A stretch of DNA of 64,000 bases, from NCBI GenBank assembly GCA_022577435.1, contig JAKOON010000018.1, positions 6,514,156-6,578,155 of the forward strand. Direction: 5' to 3'. Made by a program: the position numbers and the translations under genes. This stretch comes from Embiotoca jacksoni. Its lineage: Eukaryota > Chordata > Actinopteri > Embiotocidae. Below are positions 49,081-58,910 of the stretch, in pieces (the stretch's first letter is position 1; each line of letters starts with the position of its first letter). Below the pieces are notes generated by a model. It searched no databases. It saw only the letters and a list, made by a program, of their open reading frames with translations, and had not been told where the DNA came from.

Positions 49081-52000
49081 TTACTGGCCATTCACAGGAA
49101 CTTCTTCCACAAAGGATGCAGGAAATATACCCGTGTTCCCGTTACATTTCCCTTCCAGCCAGTCCTGGTTTACTAAAGAAAAAGAAAATATCATCAATTA
49201 GAATCATATTTCTTGATTTAATCGTGGTGTTTCCAAATGTTTCATATTTATATTTGGACAGTATATTAGTATCACCTCTGGACAGCAATGTGATTTTGTC
49301 CCCTCGTTGGAAACTCAGGTCCTCTGGGTTTGACGAGTCGTAGGAGTGAAGTGCCACAAAGTGAATCTTGTTCTGTGGCTTTTCAACAGTTTGCTAAAAT
49401 CACAAAACAAACAATACTTTTCAGATTAATTTTATTATAAGCCAAATGTTTTTTCCAGCAAAGTTCTACTTAAACTTAATAACTTTGAAAAGTGGGCCTC
49501 ATATTTATCCTGCATTTTGTATGTTTAACACTGAATCAATAGAATTTGTATGTTTAGTCGCTCACCCACACAGACACATTTATCTTCAAAATTATAGTGA
49601 ATGTAAATGAAAAGTGAAAATATTTTGAGTTGTATGTATTTGCATTCCTTTTCAGGGCAACATAATGCCAGAGGGTTGTAGTACACCCTTCAGTCCACCA
49701 GACTATACTGTACTGTATCTGTGTCACCTTCAGCCTCGCCTAGCTGTAAACAGAAAGGTGTTTTAGGTTTAGCCACCAAAAATCATTTATTTAAGGTCAG
49801 CAAAGGGTGGTGGTTTGAGTTAAATTAAGTGACCTTCATTTTAAACCGGGGTCATTCATGCCTGTACTTTTCACAACTGGGTGAGGCGCAAAGTGACACT
49901 GACACTGACACGGTCTCCTCCAGTGGACTGAAGGGTGTATTACACTCTGCTGTGATACCAGGATGTACAGGGACAGACTTCAGTTAATCTGCATTCAAAT
50001 TCTTTCAGTCAGTACATAATGCAGAGGCTTCCATAGTGGCAGTGTTGCTTTTCCACCCTGATGAAAATTTAATTCTCAGGAAACATGAATAGTTTATGAA
50101 GAAGATCCTCTGAAACGTCTCAAAACTAATATTACGAAACTGCTCTGTCAACCAATAGGACGTGTTTTATGAGGACAGCTCAGAGCAGAGCATCCCCCCC
50201 CCTCTTTACCTCCTTGGTGTTACACCACAAAGTGATGCACCCACCGCTGCCACGGCTCCACACACTGTCCATCTCTGTGTCGGCATCGATCACACTTTGT
50301 CCTCCAGCCTCGGAGGTGAAACTAAATCGAACAAAAGCAGTGAATTATATTCTCGAGCAGTAAGACGATCTACCAACTTCACTCCCAAGATTTTTTTAAA
50401 TGAGCTCCCTACCTCAAGGTGACAGCAGTAGATGGCAGATTCAGTTTCCTGCTGATCGTCTCGATCAGGATCCCGTAGGGAGACCCACGTGGTACTGACA
50501 CAGCAAAGGTGAATGTGAAACGGACCTTGACGACACATGAATTGTCGTTGGACTGCTCCTCCTGGCATTAATGGAAGTACACAAGGAGCATCCACTTAAA
50601 CATTTCAATACTTCACATGAATCTTATTTATGCACAGGACTGGACAAATCAGGGAAATGCCTCAGCATACCTTACGTTCAGCGTTTTCTCTGCTGTTACC
50701 ACCGGGAGTAAGACCTTAAATACACAGAATGAGACATAGAAGTTGGGTCATCTGCGGCTTAAATATTTGTTGTTGCTTCAAACTGTGTTTCAATTAAGTG
50801 TACCTTGTACTCTTTCAGGTCTAATTGGTGGTTCTTGACTCAGAGATGCAGTTATTCCCTGTTTATGGCCATTCCCATTCAAAAAACAAAAATAGAGATA
50901 TAACAACAATATCTTCACCAAAATTTCAGAAATACGACTGTTGAGGTATTTAAACACACATTTTAAAGAAAATTGTTTTTTAGAGATGAGAATGCTCTTA
51001 AAAATACTACGAGGCTATCTGCAAAACAATAAATGATTCATACTGCTGTAATTGTTACACAATTGTATCTAACTATGACAGTAATATATTATGACACCAA
51101 CCAAATCATGTAAAAAATAACTGCTCACCTTGTTGGTTTTAGAGGCCAAAGAGATGTCCAAACGTTCCAGGTAATTATAAGGAACAAGCCCCCTCTATTT
51201 GACATCATAATGACGATTACTCTTAACTGACAACAGCATTGACATGAATTCTCATAATGTGATGTGAATAGTGGGTTTTATGCACAAAAAATAAAACATC
51301 TTCCATCAATGAGTCTCCTGTCAGGTTGAGATTCTGTAAGCAGATGTCTTACTCTTTCATTGAAGACCACAGACGCCCAGTTATCGGCATCCTTCTGCAG
51401 CACAAACACAATGTTGCCCGGGACGACAGCCAACTCATCACTGGTCTCTGGAACGAACTCAAACATCACAGTGTGCGGTATTCCCTCCAAAGCCCTGCAA
51501 AGACACGAGACACATTTCATCCTGCGAAAGCATATAAATTCATAGATATGGTTGATATTGGTTCTTATTTCATATTTCCACTAAGAGCTGTTTTCAGTGT
51601 TCGTCAATGTCAAAATCTTGTCGAGTAGGAAGGTAATTAGCAATCATCTTTAGAAAGAAAACTGAAAACAAATCATATTATCTAACGTGTATCTATCCAT
51701 GATGTGTATTTGTACAGCTTGTAAACTGTTGTACCTCAGAACCTCGGGTTCTTTTGGACAAGTTGGACCGTCTTCAACCTGTCCCATGTAAACAAAAACA
51801 CAAAGCATCTCATTGGTCTCTGACATGGTGCAGCACAACATCCCTGCAATGTTAAAGTGAGAACTGTGTGATGAAATAGAACAGAAAATGTCATTAATGC
51901 ATATATGTATAATGTAGCATATGTAAATACAAGTTCCCTTCCATCATGTTCATCAATGATGCTCCACCTGCTGCTGCTGCTCCACCTGCTGCTGCTACTA

Positions 52001-55000
52001 CAACCTAGCCTCCTCTGGTGGCTGCGGCCTGGGCCTGTTCATCCTGCTGCAGCCTGGCCTCCACCTGCTGCTGCTGCTGCTCCTGCTGTTGCTGCTGCTA
52101 CTCCACCTGCTGTTGCTACTCCACCTGCTGTTGCTACTCCACCTGCTGCTGCTACCCCACCTGCTGCTGCTGCTACTCCACCTGCTGCTGATGCTCCACC
52201 TGCTGCTGCTGCTACTCCACCTGCTGCTGCTGCTCCACCTGCTGTCCACCTGCTGCTGCTCCATCTGCTGCTGCTACTACAACCTAGCCTCCTCTGGTGG
52301 CTGCAGCCTGACCCTCCTCAATCTGCAACAGCCTAACCTATTGCTTATTGGTTTGGACATGTTTCATCCACTAAAACCTTCCTGGCCTTTTTGGCTTTCA
52401 ATCATTTATATTTTCTGGATCACATCAGCTCCTACAAGCTGCCTTTCTAGCAGGTACACACGGGAGACTGCCATCATTTCTAACGGTGTTGGTACATTGG
52501 ACTTTAGTTTATCAACCAGGGACATTTCAACCTTCTGGTTTACAAAGACTTTTGGACTTCCCACTTGGTATGTAACAAAGCCTATTTCTTTGTATTCTCA
52601 CATGTTCTTGCAGCAGTTCCACGACTCCTCTGCTTTAATTTTGACCAAACAGTCATTGAAAGATAACCAAATGCAACATTTTAGTACTGTCCTCAGCCGT
52701 GTATTAATCATTCTTATGTTATTCATCTCTGGAAATGTTCACCCAGACCCTGGGCCCGCTATTCATTGTCCCACTGCCTCTAATCTGTCGTTTAATGATT
52801 TTTGTGACCGTAAATCATTGGGCTTTCTACATGTCAATATCTGTAGTTTGTTGCCAAAACTTGACTATTTAAAATCTTGGGTGCACACTGCAAACCCTGA
52901 TGTTCTGGCTGTCTCTGAATCATGGCTTAAGAAAGGTGTCTCGGATCTAGAAATTCGAATACCCGGTTACAACGTCTTTCGTCAGGATAGATCCACCAAG
53001 GGTGGCGGCGTGGCTTTATTTGTAAAAGACCATTTGCAATGTTCTGTTACGCTGTCTAAATCAGTCCCCAAACAATTTGAACTGTTACTGTTAAAACTTA
53101 AACTATCAACAAATTTCACTCTGTCTGTAGCTGTTTGCTACAGACCACCCTCTGCTCCAGCATGCACATTAAGAGCTCTCGGTTTACTGTTGGCCCCTCA
53201 CATTTCCTCTGAGTTTGTCCTTCTGGGTGACCTAAACTGGAATATGATCAACCCCCCTGATTTAGTTACACAGCAATTTGATGCTTTAAACCTCTTTCAA
53301 ATTGTATCTGAGCCAACCAGACATAATTTGAAATCACCGTCGTCTGCCACACTGATCGATATCATTCTCACTAACACTCCATCAAACTACCAATCTGGAG
53401 TCTTCAGTCAAGACTTGAGTGACCACTGTGCCATTGCATGCGTTCGCTCCGGCCTCTCTGTCAAACATCCACCGGTGATTGTGACCAAGCGCTCACTGAA
53501 AAACTTTGACAATCAGGCCTTCCTGCATGATGTTTCAGCTGCGTCTTGGGAAAGAATCAATCTTATCCCCTCAGTGGAAGACGCATGGTCTTATTTCAAA
53601 AACACCTTTAGCCGAATCATTGAGAAACACGCCCCATTGAAACGATTCCGGACGAAGAATCGATACAGCCCCTGGTTTAGTCATGATTTGGCGGCTCTGA
53701 TCCGCCTAAAAAACACCTCATGGCGGAGAGCGAGGTCTTCCCAGTCTGCTGCTGACTGGCTGGCCTTCAGACAATACAGGAATAAGACAACACAGGCGAT
53801 CAGGAAGGCCAAAATCAGTTATTACAAAGAAGAATTCTCAGCCAGTGGCTCTGACGCCAAGAAATTTTGGAAAACAGTAAAATCCATGGAAAACAAACTT
53901 GCTTCTCTGCATCTACCCACTTCTTTGATCTTTGATGACATTGTCGTTACTGATAAACAGCGCATGGCCACACAACTCAACCAACATTTCGTGAACTCGT
54001 CTAATTTCCTTGGTGCAGCTGCCCCTGTAACAGATTCACCTAACACCCCTACTTCATCACCCAGCGTTAACAGCTTCTCCCTTCAACCTGTTAAGGTTTC
54101 AGAAGTCCTGGATGAGCTCATTAAATTAGATTCAAACAAGTCAGCTGGATCTGATGGGCTTGACCCCGTGTTTTTAAAATCAGCGGCTTATATTATTGCT
54201 TCCCCTATTACAAGACTGTTTAACCTATCATTTCATTTGTCTGTTTTCCCCCTTGACTGGAAATCGGCTACGATTCTCCCCCTCTTTAAAGGAGGCTCTG
54301 GCTCTGACCCGAACTGCTACAGGCCGATTTCCATCTTGCCCTGTTTGGCCAAAGTCTTAGAGAAACTGGTACATAAACAACTAATTCACTTCATTGACTT
54401 AAATCATATTTTGTCTGACCTGCAGTCTGGGTTTAGGAAAGGCCACGGATGTACCACCACTACACTAAAGGTCCTTGATGATGTCATCTCCGCCATGGAC
54501 AACAAACAGACTTGTGTAGCTGCCTTTATAGATCTAGCCAAGGCTTTTGACTCGGTCAACCATAACATTCTCCTGCATAGACTTACCAGCATTGGCTTGT
54601 CCAGTAGATGTTGCAACTGGTTTGCTAGCTACTTGGCTGGTCGTGTCCAGCGGGTGAAGACCGAAAACATCATGTCTGAACCTCTTACCATCTCTAAAGG
54701 TGTGCCTCAAGGCTCCATCTTAGGCCCTATTTTGTTCTCCATTTATATTAACGATGTAGCCAAAGCTGCAGGAAATTCCAGGATTCATCTGTATGCTGAT
54801 GATACCATCTTATATTCAGCTGGTCCTTCACTCCACTCTGCTGTATCCACTCTTCAACTAAGCCTCACCTCCATCCAACAGTCCTTCCACAACCTCCATC
54901 TGCTCCTCAACTCTAAAAAAACCAAATGTATGCTGTTTGACCGGAAAAACCTCATCATCCCCAGCCCCCCCAACATCTACAGTGCTGATGGCTCAGAGCT

Positions 55001-55921
55001 GGAGTTTGTCAGCTCCTACAAATACCTTGGCTTCTGGTTGGACTCATCTCTCTCATTTAATATACATATCAATAACTTTCTGGCTAAAGTCAAAGCTAGA
55101 CCGGGTTTCCTGTATCGAAACAAGGCCTCCTTCACACACTCTGCCAAACTCACCCTTGTGAAAATGACCATCCTTCCTCTATTTGACTACGGCGATATAA
55201 TTTATAAAATGGCATCTAAGACCACCCTCAGAAAACTGGACACACTCCACCACTCAGCAATCCGTTTTGCCACAGGTGCCCCCTTCACCACCCACCACTG
55301 TGATCTCTACAGACTGGTGGACTGGCCCTCCCTTCACACCAGGCGGCTACAACACTGGCTGCTCTTGGTCTACAAATCCCTTTTGGGAATGACCCCTCGC
55401 TACCTCTCAAATCTTCTGCACATCTCGGACAGTAATCGCCATTTAAGATCAAGTGACTTCATTAGGCTCATCGTTCCAAAAGTCCGTACTGTGTTTGGTC
55501 ATAACGCCTTTCATTTTGCCTCTGCAAATGACTGGAACTCACTTCAAAACACACTCAAACTAACAGCTCTCACCTCTCTCAACATGTTCAAACTAAAGCT
55601 GCAACAAATCATAGTTGACTACTGTACCTGCTGACCAGCCCTTGCTTTTCTCTCTCTCTCTCCCCTCTCTCTTTCTCTCATTTTTATAAAGAAAATCCAG
55701 TAATCTGCCTTTCTCATTTTATTTATTTATTTTTATTAATTGTATTGTTTATTTTGGTACATAGTATTTATTCATTTACCCATGTTGTCTTTAGCCTTTT
55801 CCTCATGTGTTTGTTATACTGTTTTGTATCTGTGCTGTTTGTGTCACTGTGTGGACTGTGCTGACAGGTCATCATTGTAAATGAGAATTGGTTCTCAATT
55901 GATTTTACCTGGTTAAATAAA

Positions 55922-55969
<48 letters not shown>

Positions 55970-57983
55970 TACATTCATGTTTTTAAGTCTCCAATATGAA
56001 ATATTATAATGTAGCATAAAAAAAGCTAATAACACTTTGATTTCTTCATCATCAGACTGCATTGTGCTGTTTTTGCCCGTGTGTCACCTGTGGCTGTAAT
56101 GGGGCAAATCCAGAGAACTCGTCTTGTGGGACAACAGAAGCAATAACCTGATGATAATACAGGAAAAGTAGGTTATTGATGTAACTCTGAAAAATAACAG
56201 AAGTGTTTGTCTAGAAAATGATCTCAAATGAAAATGTACGTATTGTATACATTTACTATAAACTCAGTGATGGACATTTCACTAAACTTAATAAGCTGTA
56301 ATAAGGTTCAGTTTAATGGGGTTCATAATCATACGGATCAATAATGTGGTATCATCTGTTACTAATGCAAAAACATATTGTTTTACCTTTGCTTTGCCCA
56401 GGTAGTCCTTCTTCTCCAGCTCAGCAATGTAGCCCTTTTTTGGTTTGAATAGCACGTTTGATGGAAACTCAACTAGCTTGAAAAGTTTCTGTTTCTGTTG
56501 AAGTATCATTACAAGTGATATTCAAGATATTTGTCAAACAACTCTAATGTAAACATTGTTAATTCCGGTACAAGCTGTGAGCTACACTAATGTGAATAAT
56601 TATAAATCCACGTGGCTAATACGAGGCTTTCTACTCCGACAAGGAAAACACTCTGAAGAAACTAAGCTGCAGTAATTATGCAGCATTTATTGTCATGGAT
56701 GTAACTACATCAAAATATATTGAATAACTGAGTGAGACATTTTACTGATAGGTGAAATCTGAAGGTTTTTATATGTCCAATGGTTTCATCTTCATAATAT
56801 TGACGACATCATAACTGACCAGGGTTGACTGCAGAGCTTTGTCGATGACGTTGAGCTTGGCGTCTGTCTTGTAGTCGAGAGCCTTCACGAGGTTCTCCTG
56901 GGCCTTTTCCCAGTAACCGAGCTGAGCCTCCGCCAGGGCCATGTTGTGGAGAATCTGCAGCAGGAAACATTGACGTCGAATCAGATCAGCCCTTCCCTAT
57001 TCAAAATCCTTAAAGCTACTTAGATCCCTCATGCAGACACAGAGTTTTGAAGTAATACTATAATAATGGTATCATTTTTAAGATGTTTTCCCTCTCAGCC
57101 TGAAGTGAAAAGTGTTGAAGGAATGACTGATATCAGCAATGCTAATTGGAAACTCTTTTTGAATGTGAAATTAGTTGATAGGATCTGAAAAGTAAAACTT
57201 ATCAAGTTTTTAAACACTTACCTCACATGCATATAATATGTATCTGAGACCAAGTGCTTTGTAATCTATCAGCTGGTTTCCCCGCAGATTTTTGAAGGCC
57301 ATCTGGAAATCAGCTAAACTCTCTTCATACCTTTGGGAAAAAAAAAAAAAAAATTAAAAAAGAAATCTGGGGAATCACTTTTGCATATAATAACCCACAA
57401 ATGAATGTAAGAGTGATGTAAGGAATCAAATTGTTCAAGAAATGCATGCAGAATGTGGCAATTTTGTTAAAATCTCTGGTGTGTCTTGCCTTTCCTTTCT
57501 GTAAAAGGTGGTTCCTCTTTGAAAGAAGGCGATGGCCAAATGCTCATCCTTTCGTATGCTGCCATCAAACGCCTGAGAAACATTAGAAAACACAGTAACT
57601 TCCTCTCCAAGAGCAGAAACATGGTAGACTTACTTCTTCTTTCACGGTGACTTGCACATTCAGACAGTGTAATATCGCCACACTTCATCTCAGCTATATC
57701 CACCTGATTTTTCTTTTTGATTTGTACGATTACAAAATGAATACTGTGGATATTTTTGTGTACAATGTTTTAGCCTGCACTTTACCATGCAGGTCAGACA
57801 TAGACCTACCGTTTCAGCAGCATCCAAGTCTTGGTTGAGAAGATGGAGGCAGCCAATGTCAAAACCGATTTTGGAGTTTGGTTCTTGGATAGAAAGGAAG
57901 ATCTTGAGTGCTGTAGAAAAATCCTGTTTGTCAACACAAGTTACAGCCTCATCCCACAGGCGCAGAGTGTCCACAAAAGACAT
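49081..57983 (-). CDS. ncf2: Neutrophil cytosol factor 2 (p67phox, NCF2), complete, 15 exons
   Basis: p67phox is the cytosolic activator of the NOX2 NADPH oxidase and binds Rac, p47phox and p40phox. Exons 5' to 3': 57983-57810, 57572-57490, 57330-57222, 56954-56820, 56494-56387, 56147-56088, 51778-51735, 51494-51353, 51194-51129, 50858-50804, 50714-50671, 50561-50413, 50321-50210, 49393-49276, 49172-49081; 496 aa (human 526). TPR region is about 1-167; the activation domain, VIASVVPQDEFSGFAPLQPQ, is 204-223; first SH3 about 240-305; PB1 about 345-425; second SH3 about 436-490, with ALHSYDSSNPEDLSFQRGD. The proline-rich linker is shorter than in mammals. Intron 2 appears to use a GC donor (57489). 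Intron 6, 4.3 kb, holds a LINE on the opposite strand. Confidence 0.94.
49674..49948. mobile_element. MITE with terminal inverted repeats in ncf2 intron 13
   Basis: The left end TGTAGTACACCCTTCAGTCC (from 49677) is mirrored by the right end, which on the other strand reads AGTGTAATACACCCTTCAGT (from 49947). The interior has AGGTTTAGCCACCAAAAATC, the same word as in the copy at 28903-29386. At 275 bp it is a shortened copy of the same family and codes for nothing. Confidence 0.75.
51958..52275 (+). repeat. CTG-rich tandem region at the LINE 5' end
   Basis: Many units of about 15-18 bp of the form CCACCTGCTGCTGCTGCT with CTACTCC variants. The flanking word ACCTAGCCTCCTCTGGTGGC occurs at about 52004 and again at about 52282, so a larger block of some 280 bp is also duplicated. 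It probably belongs to the 5' UTR or promoter of the element rather than to a protein. Confidence 0.8.
52359..55634 (+). CDS. LINE protein: APE-type endonuclease and reverse transcriptase
   Basis: The frame is open from 52089, but residues before 52359 are coded by the CTG repeat; the ATG at 52359 gives about 1091 aa with no stops or frameshifts. The endonuclease (about 154-358) keeps HVNICSLLPKLD, the acidic residue in SESWL, LLGDLNWN and SDHCAIAC. The reverse transcriptase (about 560-850) keeps IDLAKAFDSVNH, GVPQGSILGPILF and the catalytic YADD at about 811. GNVHPDPGP near residue 124 is common in fish L2/CR1/Rex-type elements. I place it in the Jockey/CR1/L2-like group of LINEs without naming a family. 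All visible catalytic residues are intact, which suggests a recent insertion. Confidence 0.9.
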   Translation: MFHPLKPSWPFWLSIIYIFWITSAPTSCLSSRYTRETAIISNGVGTLDFSLSTRDISTFWFTKTFGLPTWYVTKPISLYSHMFLQQFHDSSALILTKQSLKDNQMQHFSTVLSRVLIILMLFISGNVHPDPGPAIHCPTASNLSFNDFCDRKSLGFLHVNICSLLPKLDYLKSWVHTANPDVLAVSESWLKKGVSDLEIRIPGYNVFRQDRSTKGGGVALFVKDHLQCSVTLSKSVPKQFELLLLKLKLSTNFTLSVAVCYRPPSAPACTLRALGLLLAPHISSEFVLLGDLNWNMINPPDLVTQQFDALNLFQIVSEPTRHNLKSPSSATLIDIILTNTPSNYQSGVFSQDLSDHCAIACVRSGLSVKHPPVIVTKRSLKNFDNQAFLHDVSAASWERINLIPSVEDAWSYFKNTFSRIIEKHAPLKRFRTKNRYSPWFSHDLAALIRLKNTSWRRARSSQSAADWLAFRQYRNKTTQAIRKAKISYYKEEFSASGSDAKKFWKTVKSMENKLASLHLPTSLIFDDIVVTDKQRMATQLNQHFVNSSNFLGAAAPVTDSPNTPTSSPSVNSFSLQPVKVSEVLDELIKLDSNKSAGSDGLDPVFLKSAAYIIASPITRLFNLSFHLSVFPLDWKSATILPLFKGGSGSDPNCYRPISILPCLAKVLEKLVHKQLIHFIDLNHILSDLQSGFRKGHGCTTTTLKVLDDVISAMDNKQTCVAAFIDLAKAFDSVNHNILLHRLTSIGLSSRCCNWFASYLAGRVQRVKTENIMSEPLTISKGVPQGSILGPILFSIYINDVAKAAGNSRIHLYADDTILYSAGPSLHSAVSTLQLSLTSIQQSFHNLHLLLNSKKTKCMLFDRKNLIIPSPPNIYSADGSELEFVSSYKYLGFWLDSSLSFNIHINNFLAKVKARPGFLYRNKASFTHSAKLTLVKMTILPLFDYGDIIYKMASKTTLRKLDTLHHSAIRFATGAPFTTHHCDLYRLVDWPSLHTRRLQHWLLLVYKSLLGMTPRYLSNLLHISDSNRHLRSSDFIRLIVPKVRTVFGHNAFHFASANDWNSLQNTLKLTALTSLNMFKLKLQQIIVDYCTC

Positions 57984-58910
57984 ATTTACTGGTTGGGAGT
58001 ACACTGAGCGACAGACCAAATTAAGGAAGCTCTTCTTATTTATAACAGAGAGATGAGGAAGTGTGATGACAGATATTATCTGTACGCAATACCACAGCCA
58101 AGTCTTCCGATGTGATGCTCTGACGTCTGCCTTTTCAGTGTTTGTGTGTGTTAGGTAATTTAATTTTGGTATACTTTCTCATCATGGTTTACCTTTTAAC
58201 ATAAAAGCATAAAAGATAATGTCATACATGTGGCTCTCCAAACATCATAGGATGAAGAGGGGTGACGGAGAGCTAGAATGTAATTCTTTTTATTTATTTA
58301 TTTTTTTAATTACGATTTATAGTCCAATAACTGCAGCACCAGGTACAATTTTTTACTTTGGAATAACTCTTTATTCTGTCTTGTCTTTAAGTTGTCAGAA
58401 GCAACAGTGCCCAACTTTACACAAAACTACAACTTCCGGTACGTACTTTTAAAAATACACCTCTCGTGACCAGCCATTGATCTCTAAATAGCTAATTACA
58501 TCCACGCTTGCACAAAATATCTTACTCTGTATTCCAAAAAGAAGTAAACAACATCACACAGCAACAATAATAGTTTTTTGTTGTTGTTGTTTTGTTGGCG
58601 TATCGTTCATCCAAAATTCTTTCTTTAACCAAAACAAATGCTCTTATTTTGAAAGAGAAAGTTACGTATTTCCGGTATTTGATGCAGCCCGTCGCGAGCT
58701 AAACAAACATGTCTGTGCAGCGTTACCGGACCACGACGGACCTGCACGACACGGAGGCTTCATGAAAAGGAACAAATATGTGCCGGGTGACATGAAGTGG
58801 TCGACGGAGAGTCGCTGCGTCATTTTAGTCGGTTTTGCTCACTTGTCGCCTTTTGTGACCGCGTTGACACACAGCTAGCTCTCCAGCGGGGCTAATGCGA
58901 GCTAGCAAAA
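57984..58910. other. Divergent promoter region between ncf2 and garem1
   Basis: About 930 bp contain the 5' UTRs and promoters of both genes. Beside garem1 the sequence becomes CpG-rich, with TTTCCGGTATTTGATGCAGC near 58670 (an ETS-like CCGG core). Beside ncf2 it is AT-rich. A TTG repeat lies at 58577-58592. No other gene is seen. Confidence 0.6.

Larger units (their letters stand above)
51922..56004 (+). mobile_element. Full-length non-LTR retrotransposon (LINE) in ncf2 intron 6
   Basis: The element has a CTG-rich tandem 5' region, one long reading frame (52359-55634), and a 3' UTR. Near its 3' end, TGAGAATTGGTTCTCA at 55882-55897 forms a hairpin, followed by TGGTTAAATAAAGG, about 28 A residues and a (TA)9 tract. 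A 14-bp direct repeat, TATAATGTAGCATA, occurs at 51908-51921 and at 56005-56018, which fits a target-site duplication and defines the borders given here. It is in the opposite orientation to ncf2. The 3' border is less sure because about 34 bp of non-repetitive sequence separates the A/TA tail from the duplicate. Confidence 0.85.

Noticed and set aside
51998..52264. Minus-strand Ser/Arg/Trp-rich open frame
   Set aside because: It is the antisense reading of the CTG-rich tandem repeat.
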